A stretch of DNA of 64,000 nucleotides from NCBI RefSeq assembly GCF_003254545.1, contig NZ_QJRH01000066.1, positions 168,472-232,471 of the forward strand, in the 5' to 3' direction. A model generated the notes under the pieces. That model searched no databases. It was not told the DNA's origin and saw nothing but the letters and a program-made list of their open reading frames with translations. Shown here in pieces: positions 10,073 to 17,841 of this stretch. This DNA is from Flavobacterium tistrianum (GTDB lineage Bacteria; Bacteroidota; Bacteroidia; Flavobacteriales; Flavobacteriaceae). Both the position numbers and the translations under genes were made by a program. Position 1 is the first letter of the stretch; each line of letters begins with the position of its first letter.

Positions 10073-10205
10073 TTTGCCACAGATTAAAAGGATTAAATGG
10101 ATTTTTTCTGTTGCCACGACCCGAGCGATAGCGAATTGGCGAAGCAATCGCTCGGGTCGTGGCAAACAAAAAATAATCTGTGAAAATCATTTTAATCAGT
10201 GGCAA
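10073..10205. repeat. Nested palindromic repeat (GCCAC... hairpins)
   Basis: The inner stem is 19 bp and perfect: 10111-10129 pairs with 10147-10165 (TTGCCACGACCCGAGCGAT), with a 17-nt loop. An outer, imperfect pair uses TTTGCCACagATTAAAAGG on the left and TTTTAATcaGTGGCAAA on the right. Related elements are found at 30117-30270, 40199-40372 and 48690-48831. Confidence 0.75.
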
Positions 10206-10400
10206 AAAAAATAATTTCAACGTCACGTAGAAATTAGAAAAATTCGTGAATTCGTGGCGAAAAAAACTTTGTATCTTAGCATCTCAGTCCCGATAGCTAT
10301 CGGGATAGCACCTTTAAAAAGGTTACAAAACTCCAAAAACACCAACTTTTTGTTTAAAATAAAACAATTTGTTATATTTTGTTATTTTTCTGCAAATTAT

Positions 10401-10430
10401 TTGCTGGTAATCAAAAGTGTAATAACTTTG
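10401..10430 (+). promoter_or_regulatory. lysA promoter (TTG-N19-TAACTTTG)
   Basis: A -33 TTG (10401-10403), a 19-nt spacer and a -7 TAACTTTG (10423-10430), 18 nt before the lysA ATG. One of the best promoter matches in the window. Confidence 0.7.
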
Positions 10431-10448
10431 CTCAAAATAATTTGAAAA

Positions 10449-11672
10449 ATGCAAGCAAAAGATTTACTGCAGTTAGCAGACCAATTTGGAAGTCCATTGT
10501 ATGTTTACGATGCTGAAAAAATCCAATCTCAGTACAATAGATTAACTAAAGCTTTCTCTAAGGTAGAAAACTTAAGAGTTAATTATGCCATGAAGGCATT
10601 GTCTAACATTGCAATTCTTCAGTTATTAAAGAACATGGGGTCTGGATTAGACACTGTATCTATTCAGGAAGTTCTATTAGGACTTCATGCTGGCTATGAA
10701 CCCGAAAGAATTTTCTTTACACCAAACGGCGTTTCTTTAGAAGAAATCGAAGAAGTTGCCGCAATGGGTGTACAAATCAATATCGACAATTTATCTATTT
10801 TAGAGCAGTTCGGAACAAAACATCCACATATTCCGGTATGTATCCGTATCAATCCGCACGTAATGGCAGGAGGAAATGCTAATATTTCTGTTGGACATAT
10901 CGATAGTAAATTCGGAATCTCTGTGCACCAAATTCCGCACATTTTGCGAATTGTAGAGAACACAAAAATGAGCATTATCGGAATTCACATGCACACAGGA
11001 TCTGATATTTTAGATATCGAAGTATTCTTGTATGCTGCTGAAATCTTGTTTGATACAGCTAAACATTTCAAAGATTTACAATTCTTAGATTTCGGAAGCG
11101 GATTCAAAGTGCCTTATAAAAAAGACGATATCGAAACAGACATCGAAGAATTAGGTAAAAAATTATCTAAAAGATTCAATGCTTTCTGTACAGAATACGG
11201 AAGAGATTTAACACTGATTTTTGAACCAGGAAAATTCCTAGTGAGTGAAGCAGGTCATTTCTTAGTAAAAGTAAACGTAGTAAAACAAACAACCTCAACA
11301 GTTTTCGCTGGAATCGACAGTGGTTTTAACCACTTAATCCGTCCAATGTTTTATGGATCTTCGCACCATATCGAAAACATCTCTAATCCAAAAGGAAAAG
11401 AGCGTTTTTACTCTGTTGTAGGATACATTTGCGAAACGGATACTTTTGCTAACAACCGTAGAATCGCTGAAATCACCGAAGGTGACATTTTAGAATTCAG
11501 AAACGCTGGAGCATATTGTTTCTCAATGTCTTCAAACTACAACTCAAGATACAAACCAGCAGAAGTTCTATGGAAAGACGGAAAAGGAATCTTGATTCGT
11601 CAAGCCGAAACATTTGAAGATTTACTTAAAAATCAAATTCCGTTGCCAGAAGAAATTGCTGCTACGGTATAA
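10449..11672 (+). CDS. lysA: Diaminopimelate decarboxylase
   Basis: A 407-residue fold type III PLP enzyme that decarboxylates meso-diaminopimelate to lysine, the last step of lysine synthesis. The N-terminal alanine-racemase-like barrel contains NYAMKALSN with the PLP lysine Lys49. Other conserved segments are GIHMHTGSDI, DFGSGF (phosphate binding), EPGKFL and YICETDTFA, whose Cys and Glu are expected at the dimer active site. Length fits the family. It stands alone between its own promoter and a strong terminator, and the other lysine genes are not in the window. Confidence 0.95.
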   Translation: MQAKDLLQLADQFGSPLYVYDAEKIQSQYNRLTKAFSKVENLRVNYAMKALSNIAILQLLKNMGSGLDTVSIQEVLLGLHAGYEPERIFFTPNGVSLEEIEEVAAMGVQINIDNLSILEQFGTKHPHIPVCIRINPHVMAGGNANISVGHIDSKFGISVHQIPHILRIVENTKMSIIGIHMHTGSDILDIEVFLYAAEILFDTAKHFKDLQFLDFGSGFKVPYKKDDIETDIEELGKKLSKRFNAFCTEYGRDLTLIFEPGKFLVSEAGHFLVKVNVVKQTTSTVFAGIDSGFNHLIRPMFYGSSHHIENISNPKGKERFYSVVGYICETDTFANNRRIAEITEGDILEFRNAGAYCFSMSSNYNSRYKPAEVLWKDGKGILIRQAETFEDLLKNQIPLPEEIAATV

Positions 11673-11702
11673 CAATAGAAAAAAAGAGAATATCAATTGT
11701 TG

Positions 11703-11740
11703 AAATCCCGTTCCCGAAAGGTGAGCGGGATTTTTTTTTT
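11703..11740 (+). terminator. Terminator of lysA
   Basis: Hairpin AAATCCCG / CGGGATTT with a 15-nt loop, followed by T10, 30 nt after the lysA stop. Confidence 0.85.
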
Positions 11741-11750
11741 GCTCAATCTT

Positions 11751-11868
11751 GTCATTTCGACGGAGGAGAAATCTTCACAAGAAACTCCGCAGTGAAAGTC
11801 AAAGTTCACGCCAGTTTTGTCATTTCGACGTAAGGAGAAATCTTCGCAAGTAGCTCTACAAAGATTAG
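11751..11868 (+). repeat. Two direct copies of the GTCATTTCGACG palindromic repeat
   Basis: Copy A (11751-11790) and copy B (11819-11868) both begin GTCATTTCGACG and continue GGAGAAATCTTC. Copy B extends through CAAGTAGCTCTACAAAGATTAG and is mirrored by copy C downstream of the GIY-YIG pseudogene. Confidence 0.8.
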
Positions 11869-11929
11869 AAACAAAATCATGAAAAAGAAAGAAAAATCTT
11901 AAATAAATTTTATCTCTAACATCAAAAAA

Positions 11930-12244
11930 ATGCTACATCAAGAAGGCTATCATACTTACTACGTATACATCCTAACAAACAAATACAAAACCGTTTTCTA
12001 TACAGGAGTGACAAATAATTTAAAAATCCGTTTGAGTCAGCACAAAGAAAACAATACAACTGGAAACAAAACCTTTACATCAAAATACAATGCTATTTAT
12101 TTGCTGTAATACGAAAAATTTACTTGGATTCAAGAAGCCATTGTTCGCGAAAAAGAAGTAAAAGACTGGCGCAGAGAGAAGAAAATCGAATTAATAAAAA
12201 CTATTAATCCTGATTTGGATTTTTTGAATTATTTATTTGAATAA
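11930..12244 (+). pseudogene. GIY-YIG nuclease family gene with an in-frame stop
   Basis: Reading from ATG 11930 gives 59 codons, a TAA at 12107-12109, and then 44 more codons in the same frame to TAA 12242-12244. The product before the stop contains YYVYILTN and FYTGVTNNL (the GIY-YIG-type core, here YVY...YTG), followed by R.SQHK. After the stop, AIVREKEVKDWRREKKIELI and a final NPDLDFLNYLFE are the usual C-terminal half of UPF0213-like GIY-YIG proteins. A single base change (for example TAT to TAA) explains the break, so decay is recent, unless the stop is read through. It is tightly bracketed by inverted repeat copies B and C. Confidence 0.85.
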
Positions 12245-12251
12245 CATTTCC

Positions 12252-12299
12252 AATCTTTGTAGAGTTACTTGCGAAGATTTCTCCTTCGTCGAAATGACA
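12252..12299 (-). repeat. Inverted copy C of the GTCATTTCGACG palindromic repeat
   Basis: The reverse complement of 12252-12299 matches copy B (11819-11868) except for one indel and about two substitutions. It starts 8 nt after the GIY-YIG stop, so the gene sits between terminal inverted repeats of about 48 bp. Confidence 0.8.
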
Positions 12300-12356
12300 A
12301 GATTGTGGGTAAACTTTACGTAATCAAAACAAAAAAATTATTTAATACCTAAACAA

Positions 12357-12890
12357 ATGAGCTTTGAAGTACTTAACATACGTAAAATAGACTCTTCAAC
12401 AGGAAATTTCAAATTACATGAAGACTACATTCTTTCCTATGATCATTTTGATGGTTGGTCAGAAAGATTATTGAGCTTAGGGATTTATGTAGATATCATT
12501 TTTGAATGTAAAGTTCGATTACATTTTCTTGATAAAAATATGGAACAATTCGAAAAACAATTTGAATGTGAAATACCATCAGAAATTAAAACCTTAATTT
12601 TAGGATTCATAAATCTCGACCAAGTAGTATTAAAACATTACTATGCAGATATGTTTTTAGAAGATGAAACTAGACAAAATTATGTTATTAATCATTTAGG
12701 AAAATCACATAACATTACCATAGGGACTTTGCTCAAAAAATTGCAACCAGAAAACTCATCCGAAGAATTATTTTTTAATCTAATAGATCTTTTCAAAAAA
12801 TGGCGAGAAGAAATTTATCATGAATGCTTAAAGGAATTAGCACCATCCAATCAAATTCCTATTAATGAAAAGCGGAAACGAAAAAGATAA
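12357..12890 (+). CDS. Hypothetical protein
   Basis: A 177-residue soluble, acidic protein with no signal peptide or membrane segment, ending in a basic tail NEKRKRKR. I recognise no domain. The middle (residues about 80-140) looks helical. The gene is AT-rich and lies directly next to the GIY-YIG/repeat element and 91 nt before an HTH regulator, so it may belong to a small accessory patch. No promoter consensus was found in front of it. It is probably a real gene because of its length and the absence of competing frames. Confidence 0.6.
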   Translation: MSFEVLNIRKIDSSTGNFKLHEDYILSYDHFDGWSERLLSLGIYVDIIFECKVRLHFLDKNMEQFEKQFECEIPSEIKTLILGFINLDQVVLKHYYADMFLEDETRQNYVINHLGKSHNITIGTLLKKLQPENSSEELFFNLIDLFKKWREEIYHECLKELAPSNQIPINEKRKRKR

Positions 12891-12968
12891 AAAGTTATTC
12901 AAAAGCATAAATCAAATTACCTCAGAAAAATCATATATTTACTCTTCAATAAAATCAAAAAAATTAAA

Positions 12969-12976
12969 TACCTTTG
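12969..12976 (+). promoter_or_regulatory. Predicted -7 element of the HTH regulator (TACCTTTG)
   Basis: Matches TAnnTTTG only 5 nt before the ATG at 12982. If it is used, the transcript would be nearly leaderless. That placement also argues against the longer upstream start at 12865. Confidence 0.45.
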
Positions 12977-12981
12977 AAACT

Positions 12982-13386
12982 ATGAGCACGACATCAAAAC
13001 CAAAACATATCGGCAGAAACATCAGCCGAATCAGAGAGCTTAAAGGTATGAAACAGGAAGCGCTTGCAATTGCAATTGGTTTAAGCCAACAGACTGTTTC
13101 TAATATTGAAGCAAGCGAAACTATTGATGAAGATAAACTTGTTGAAATTGCAAAAGCTTTAGGCGTAACTAAAGAGGTGATTGAAAATTTTTCTGAAGAA
13201 TCAGTTTTTAATTTCTTTAATAACTTTTATGACAATAGTGCAAATAACGGAGCGCAAGGAAGTGGAAACACTAACAATTCTTGCACTTTCAATCCACTTG
13301 ATAAAGTTGTAGAACTTTACGAACGTTTGGTTCAGGCTGAAAAAGACAAAGTAGAGTATTTAGAAAAATTACTAAAAGGAAAATAA
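12982..13386 (+). CDS. XRE-family helix-turn-helix regulator
   Basis: 134 residues from the chosen ATG. An open frame runs back to 12865, but the predicted promoter lies just before this start and the extra residues are unlike the family. Residues about 8-65 form an HTH_3 domain: ISRIRELKGMKQEALAIAIG, then LSQQTVSNIEASETI and EIAKALGV. A low-complexity Asn/Gly/Ser linker (SANNGAQGSGNTNNS) joins it to a C-terminal coiled-coil-like helix (DKVVELYERLVQAEKDKVEY) that probably dimerises. This arrangement is common in Bacteroidota one-gene regulators. Its targets are unknown; no inverted repeat operator was recognised. Confidence 0.85.
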   Translation: MSTTSKPKHIGRNISRIRELKGMKQEALAIAIGLSQQTVSNIEASETIDEDKLVEIAKALGVTKEVIENFSEESVFNFFNNFYDNSANNGAQGSGNTNNSCTFNPLDKVVELYERLVQAEKDKVEYLEKLLKGK

Positions 13387-13410
13387 TTCCTTCAAATTAT
13401 AAATTTTAAG

Positions 13411-13446
13411 AAAGCACAAATATCTTTTTATTTTGTGCTTTTTTTA
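13411..13446 (+). terminator. Terminator after the HTH regulator
   Basis: Stem AAAGCACAAA / TTTGTGCTTT with an 11-nt loop, followed by T6. Confidence 0.8.
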
Positions 13447-13486
13447 ATGTGACCTTTAAATTTAGTTATTACTAATCTATTTCTAA

Positions 13487-14008
13487 ATGTCAAAACTTCA
13501 ATTCCATTTTATTGCTTTTCTATTCCCGCTCTTATTATTATCACAAAATAAAATCTCCAAATCTGAAGTTCAAAAAATAATTAAAGACAGTCAAGCAGCA
13601 AAGAAAGATGGCTCTATTAGTTTACCTTCAATAAAATCATGGAAATTTAATAATGTTGATAGTTTATATTTTAAAAGCGATACATTAATTGCAATTCAAA
13701 ATAAGGCAAATACACAAAATGATTTTTGCGAATTTATTGATTGGACTTTTTATCAAAAAAAGGCATTTATTTTAGGTCGCTGTTCTTTTTGTAAAGAACC
13801 TCCGTCACGAATAGTTACAAAATATCCTAAAGATTATTTTTCGATTGCAATCTATGAAGTTGAAAACAAAACAATGATAGATATTCTCAGATATGACAAA
13901 ATGATTGTGGAATCATTTAATGTAATAAAAATTGAAAGTGACGAAAAATTTATTAAAATAAAACTAGTTCGAAGATTTATTCCCGAACCATATGATGAAG
14001 TTTATTAG
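13487..14008 (+). CDS. Hypothetical secreted protein
   Basis: 173 residues. The N-terminus (KLQFHFIAFLFPLLLLSQNK) is a signal peptide, so the protein is probably periplasmic or exported. The rest is soluble and mixed alpha/beta, with a CSFC pair and an earlier single Cys (DFCEF) that could form disulfides. I recognise no domain. It lies 37 nt before another small secreted protein, and the two may be co-transcribed. Confidence 0.6.
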   Translation: MSKLQFHFIAFLFPLLLLSQNKISKSEVQKIIKDSQAAKKDGSISLPSIKSWKFNNVDSLYFKSDTLIAIQNKANTQNDFCEFIDWTFYQKKAFILGRCSFCKEPPSRIVTKYPKDYFSIAIYEVENKTMIDILRYDKMIVESFNVIKIESDEKFIKIKLVRRFIPEPYDEVY

Positions 14009-14045
14009 ATATATTTACATTCTAAATCCAAACCCCAAAAATCAA

Positions 14046-14498
14046 ATGAAACCTACAATCCTACTATCAACACTATTACTATTATTTGCAACCAATTCAT
14101 TCAGCCAAACCCTTGGTGATTTAAAACTAAAACCAAAAGAAATTCCAAAAGGCGGTTATATGGTAAGCGACGGAAATATTTGCATTACGCCGCAAGCTTG
14201 TAGTTTTTATAATGATATTGAAACCTACAGTAACATTGTTGGAACTATAAAAAGTAAAGCTATTCAGAGTTTTAAAAGCAAAGCAGATCGTGGTTCTATT
14301 ATGTATTTTGAATTTGATCACGTTTTTAAAGGCGATCGTTTTCTGCAAGGTTTACTTTGGGGAAAAGCAGGCGAGCCAACAGATGAGCATCCAGAAGAAT
14401 ATGTTGTAAAAGGAAAATTTCTAATCATTTGGAGTTTGAAAGCAGATAGTCCGCTAAAGGAAAAATCGGAAACCAAAATAGAAACGCTTTTGCCATAA
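14046..14498 (+). CDS. Hypothetical secreted protein
   Basis: 150 residues from ATG 14046. This start gives a clean signal peptide (MKPTILLSTLLLLFATNSFS, cleavage before Q). An upstream ATG at 13992 overlaps the previous gene and would put 18 polar residues in front of the signal, so I reject it. The mature part contains two cysteines in NICITPQACSFY. No known domain was recognised. Confidence 0.6.
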   Translation: MKPTILLSTLLLLFATNSFSQTLGDLKLKPKEIPKGGYMVSDGNICITPQACSFYNDIETYSNIVGTIKSKAIQSFKSKADRGSIMYFEFDHVFKGDRFLQGLLWGKAGEPTDEHPEEYVVKGKFLIIWSLKADSPLKEKSETKIETLLP

Positions 14499-14528
14499 AA
14501 ACCTAATCAGAGCTTCATTTTAAATGCT

Positions 14529-14536
14529 TAATTTTG
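14529..14536 (+). promoter_or_regulatory. Predicted -7 element (TAATTTTG)
   Basis: Matches TAnnTTTG 19 nt before the ATG of the small membrane protein. Confidence 0.4.
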
Positions 14537-14555
14537 CTCGATAAAAAAATACAAA

Positions 14556-14921
14556 ATGAAACCACAAATACGAATCTTAATTTATTCTATCCTCTTCTTT
14601 TTATATCTTACTTCTACGCACCTTCTGCTTGAATTAAACGAAAAATTTAAAGGTGATCCTTTTGTAACTTTAGGAGCTGGTTTCGGTATTTTAAATCTTA
14701 TTTATGCCTTTACAGCTTTAAAATGGAAACCTTTGCTTAATGCACTTTGTGCCATCGGAATTGCTGCTTTAGCAATGTTTTTGGCTCTACAATTTACCAA
14801 TTTGCATCTGTTTGTCAATTACGATCCTTATCAGGTTAAAACTGCCATTTTTGCTAATGCTGTTTTCTCAATTATCTTTTGGGAGATTGTGTATCAGGTG
14901 AAAATTAGGAAATCTAAATAA
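14556..14921 (+). CDS. Small four-helix membrane protein, unknown function
   Basis: 121 residues with four predicted transmembrane helices (about residues 5-24, 37-56, 62-82 and 94-114) and a short basic C-terminus (VKIRKSK), suggesting a cytoplasmic tail. No charged motif or known family was recognised. It has its own possible promoter and is followed by a REP-like repeat. Confidence 0.65.
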   Translation: MKPQIRILIYSILFFLYLTSTHLLLELNEKFKGDPFVTLGAGFGILNLIYAFTALKWKPLLNALCAIGIAALAMFLALQFTNLHLFVNYDPYQVKTAIFANAVFSIIFWEIVYQVKIRKSK

Positions 14922-14928
14922 TATATTC

Positions 14929-15052
14929 AATTGCCTCCAGCTTTAGCTGGAGGTTCATAAAAAGTCTCAAAAGGGCTTTAGCCAAATCGCTTTTTGGGCT
15001 AAAGCCTTTTTTATATCAATACCTATACCCCCAGCTAAAGCTGGAGGCAATT
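14929..15052. repeat. REP-like triple hairpin (CCAGCTTTAGCTGG type)
   Basis: The outer arms 14929-14950 and 15031-15052 are a perfect 22-bp inverted repeat (AATTGCCTCCAGCTTTAGCTGG). A third hairpin, AAGGGCTTTAGCC / GGGCTAAAGCC, stands between them at about 14970-15009. Same architecture as 2008-2115, different sequence. Confidence 0.8.
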
Positions 15053-15152
15053 CATAATATGATTTGCGAGGATGGGATCCAATAATTCATAAAACCATAA
15101 ATTTTCGTACGTATTTTTTTATATTCGCATTTTAAATTTATCTAAGCCTAAT

Positions 15153-15245
15153 ATGAAAATTATAAGTTGCGGTGGCTTTATTTATCTGAAAAACGGAAAA
15201 TACGAATGGATTCAGCAGGAACAAATTCTCAATAGTAACTCCTAA
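15153..15245 (+). CDS. Possible 30-residue peptide
   Basis: An ATG frame of 30 codons (MKIISCGGFIYLKNGKYEW...) ends 11 nt before the DinB-like gene. It could be a small protein, a leader peptide or the remnant of a larger gene. The only support is position and plausible composition. Confidence 0.25.
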   Translation: MKIISCGGFIYLKNGKYEWIQQEQILNSNS

Positions 15246-15256
15246 ATTTATGGAAC

Positions 15257-15724
15257 ATGAAAAGTACAGCAGAAATCGCTAATCGTTTTAGAGAAGTCAT
15301 TTTAAACGGAACTTGGATTGCAAACACCAATTTTAAAGATCAGCTAGAAAATCTAGATTGGAAAATTGCTGTTAGTCCGATTCAGAATTTAAATACGATT
15401 GCATCTTTGGCTCAGCATGTTCATTATTACATAAACGGAATCAATCAGGTTTTTAATGGTGGAACTTTGGATATAAAAGACAAATTTAGTTTTGATTTTC
15501 CTCCGATCCATTCGCAGGAACAATGGAATAATTTTCTAACTAAATTTTGGAATGATGCCGAAGTGTTTGCTTCTTTTGTAGAACGATTGCCTGACGAAAA
15601 ACTCGATGATGTTTTTGTAGATGCCAAATACGGAACCTACAAAAGAAACATAGAGGCTATGATTGAACATAGTTATTATCATTTAGGACAAATTGTATTA
15701 ATCAAAAAACAACTCGCACATTAA
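15257..15724 (+). CDS. DinB-superfamily protein (DUF1572-like)
   Basis: 155 residues, four-helix DinB-like fold expected. Candidate metal ligands are the histidine of LAQHVHYY near residue 54 and the pair in IEHSYYHLGQI near residues 139-143, the usual three-His pattern. Family members are metal-dependent and some transfer thiols, but the function here is unknown. It is followed after 19 nt by a lipoprotein gene. Confidence 0.75.
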   Translation: MKSTAEIANRFREVILNGTWIANTNFKDQLENLDWKIAVSPIQNLNTIASLAQHVHYYINGINQVFNGGTLDIKDKFSFDFPPIHSQEQWNNFLTKFWNDAEVFASFVERLPDEKLDDVFVDAKYGTYKRNIEAMIEHSYYHLGQIVLIKKQLAH

Positions 15725-15743
15725 AATTGCATATAAACCTTTT

Positions 15744-16454
15744 ATGAAAAAAATCACGATCTTATTATTGTTTATTGTTCTGTTTTCGAATTGCAAACCA
15801 GAGAAAAAAGATGAAGTTAAAACTGTTGTTTCAAATGAAAAACTTTCAATTGAAAAACCTTTTATTTTGACAGTTGAAAAAATCGATTCTACTCAATTTC
15901 CCGCTTCTATAAAATATGAAGGTTTTATAAAAAATGCGGTTAGATGGAAAGATAAATTGGGAGATAATATTGTAATTACTACAGAAACTGGCTACCATTT
16001 CAACAAAAAATTTGTACACGAAACTGATGGTTCTGATGCTGAATTATTTGCCTATCATTTTATAGTTTCTGGCAACGAAGTGAAACAAACTTGGAAAGTG
16101 TACGATTATATTTCAGATTGTCCGGTTGATATTGTTGCTTCATTTGTTAAAAACACTTTTCAAGTCACAGATTTAGACAAAAACGGAATTGCGGAAACTT
16201 GGCTCATGTATAAAACCGTATGTCATGGCGATGTTAGCCCTTGTGACATGAAGATTATTATGTACGAAGGCAATACAAAATATGCCATGCGAGGTGAAAA
16301 CAAAGTTAAAATTGGTATAGATGACAACGGTAAAAAACTGTTTGAAGGCGGCGAATATAAATTGGACGAAAACTTTAAAAAAGGTCCAAAAGTTTTTAAA
16401 GAGTTTGCTGAAAAATTATGGAGTGATAATGTAATTGAAACTTGGGAAAATTAA
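15744..16454 (+). CDS. Lipoprotein (M949_RS01915-like family)
   Basis: 236 residues with a lipoprotein signal ending LFSNC (Cys17), so it is probably outer-membrane anchored. The mature protein contains FQVTDLDKNGIAETWLMYKT, an Asp-rich EF-hand-like repeat segment, followed by a CHGDVSPCDM pair of cysteines. The pattern resembles a conserved Bacteroidota lipoprotein that RefSeq names after a Riemerella locus tied to surface polysaccharide. I make that link from memory, not from a search. Molecular function is unknown. Confidence 0.6.
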   Translation: MKKITILLLFIVLFSNCKPEKKDEVKTVVSNEKLSIEKPFILTVEKIDSTQFPASIKYEGFIKNAVRWKDKLGDNIVITTETGYHFNKKFVHETDGSDAELFAYHFIVSGNEVKQTWKVYDYISDCPVDIVASFVKNTFQVTDLDKNGIAETWLMYKTVCHGDVSPCDMKIIMYEGNTKYAMRGENKVKIGIDDNGKKLFEGGEYKLDENFKKGPKVFKEFAEKLWSDNVIETWEN

Positions 16455-16514
16455 TTTTTTCTTTCACATCAAAATCTCCATCCTGCTCCTCAAATAAATT
16501 AGAAAAAGGCATAG

Positions 16515-16542
16515 TTGTTGAAAGTTAAATAAAATATATTTG
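16515..16542 (+). promoter_or_regulatory. Promoter (TTG-N17-TATATTTG) of the 16562 lipoprotein
   Basis: TTG at 16515-16517, 17-nt spacer, TATATTTG at 16535-16542, 19 nt before the ATG. Confidence 0.65.
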
Positions 16543-16561
16543 CAACTTCAAAAAACAAACT

Positions 16562-17749
16562 ATGCAAAAAATTACTTTTCTCGTTTCTATATTGTTTTTA
16601 GCCCTTTCTTCTTGTGGGGTAAAAACAACACAATCAATGCTTAGCGATGGAAATTACGACGGTGCAATTGATCGCGCTGTTGAAGCGCTTCGCACCAAAA
16701 AAGATTCTAAAGGAAAACAAGATTATGTCTATTTACTAGAAGAAGCTTTTGCAAAAGCCAAAGATCGCGATTTGCGTAATCTTGAAATGCTGAACAAAGA
16801 GAATAATCCTGCTAATACTGAACGCATCTACAACACTTATTTACAATTAAATAATCGTCAGGAAAAAATTAGACCTATTCTCCCTTTGCCTTTATTGAAG
16901 CTGGGACGAAATGCAAATTTTCCGTTTGATAATTATTCGAATGAAATTGTAAACAGTAAAAATGCACTTTCGAAATATTTATATGAAAATGCTTCGGGAC
17001 TTTTAAAATCAAACAATAAATTGGATTTCAGAAAAGCGTATGATGATTTTGCATATTTGGAAAGCATTAATCCAGGTTACAAAAACACCAAAAAGCTAAT
17101 GGATGATGCGCAGTTTAAAGGAACTGATTTTGTAGATGTTTACGCTAAGAATGAAACCGAAATGGTGATTCCAAAAATGCTTCAGGACGATTTATTAGAT
17201 TTTAAAACCTACGGATTAAATGATAAATGGACAGTTTACCACAGCGCGAGACAAAAAAATGTAACCTATGACTATAGTTTGATTTTGAGTTTTAGACAGA
17301 TTGCAATTTCGCCAGAGCAAATTAAAGAGAAAGAATTTGTTAAGGAAAGACAAGTTAAAGATGGTGTAAAAACGCTTTTGGACAGTCGCGGAAGACCTGT
17401 AAAAGATAGTTTAGGAAAAGAAATTAAAGTAGATAATTATAAAACGCTTCGTGCCACGGTTTACGAATTCAGACAGTTTAAGTCTTGCCTTGTAACAGCA
17501 AAAGTCGATTATATAGATTTAAAAAGTAATCAGCTAGTGCAGACTTTCCCGATAAGCAGCGAATATGTTTTTGAAAATATTTATTCTACTTACAAAGGAA
17601 ACAGAGGCGCTTGTGATGATAATTATCTCGGGTATTTTGACAAACGTGCTGTTGCGTTTCCTAACAACGAACAAATGGTTTATGATACTGGTGAAGACTT
17701 GAAAGCCAAGCTGAAAGACATCATCGTAAAGAATAAATTTAGACGGTAA
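16562..17749 (+). CDS. Lipoprotein with TPR-like N-terminal part, unknown function
   Basis: 395 residues. The signal ends LALSSC with lipid-acceptor Cys18. Residues about 25-190 are helical and resemble irregular TPR repeats (LSDGNYDGAIDRAVEALRTK; LDFRKAYDDFAYLESINPGY). The C-terminal half is beta-rich with a basic central stretch. No enzymatic motif was recognised. It has its own promoter and terminator, so it is monocistronic. A structural or assembly role in the envelope is a guess from lipidation and TPR-like helices. Confidence 0.65.
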   Translation: MQKITFLVSILFLALSSCGVKTTQSMLSDGNYDGAIDRAVEALRTKKDSKGKQDYVYLLEEAFAKAKDRDLRNLEMLNKENNPANTERIYNTYLQLNNRQEKIRPILPLPLLKLGRNANFPFDNYSNEIVNSKNALSKYLYENASGLLKSNNKLDFRKAYDDFAYLESINPGYKNTKKLMDDAQFKGTDFVDVYAKNETEMVIPKMLQDDLLDFKTYGLNDKWTVYHSARQKNVTYDYSLILSFRQIAISPEQIKEKEFVKERQVKDGVKTLLDSRGRPVKDSLGKEIKVDNYKTLRATVYEFRQFKSCLVTAKVDYIDLKSNQLVQTFPISSEYVFENIYSTYKGNRGACDDNYLGYFDKRAVAFPNNEQMVYDTGEDLKAKLKDIIVKNKFRR

Positions 17750-17770
17750 TTATATAACAAGATTATAGAG

Positions 17771-17802
17771 AAAAAGACGCATTTTTGATGCGTCTTTTTT
17801 TA
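17771..17802 (+). terminator. Terminator of the 16562 lipoprotein gene
   Basis: Stem AAAGACGCAT / ATGCGTCTTT, 5-nt loop, T7. Confidence 0.85.
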
Positions 17803-17841
17803 TTTAGGTTCTTCTCATTTAAAAAAAATCATGTTTTTATA

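Larger units (their letters stand above)
9948..10448. other. Gene-free stretch with nested hairpin repeats and the lysA promoter
   Basis: 501 bases without a gene. From left to right it holds an octamer-type array (9952-9987), a terminator (10033-10068), a large nested palindrome (10073-10205), a CACGAATTC-type fragment (10236-10260), a remnant octamer array interrupted by the palindrome CCCGATAGCTATCGGG (10289-10304), and the lysA promoter. Confidence 0.7.

Noticed and set aside
9996..10226. A 76-codon minus-strand frame between gltD and lysA
   Set aside because: It crosses a terminator and a perfect palindrome; repeat-derived.
11819..12299. GIY-YIG gene with inverted repeats considered as a classical IS element
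   Set aside because: No transposase domain, and the repeats also occur alone, so a standard IS label is not supported.
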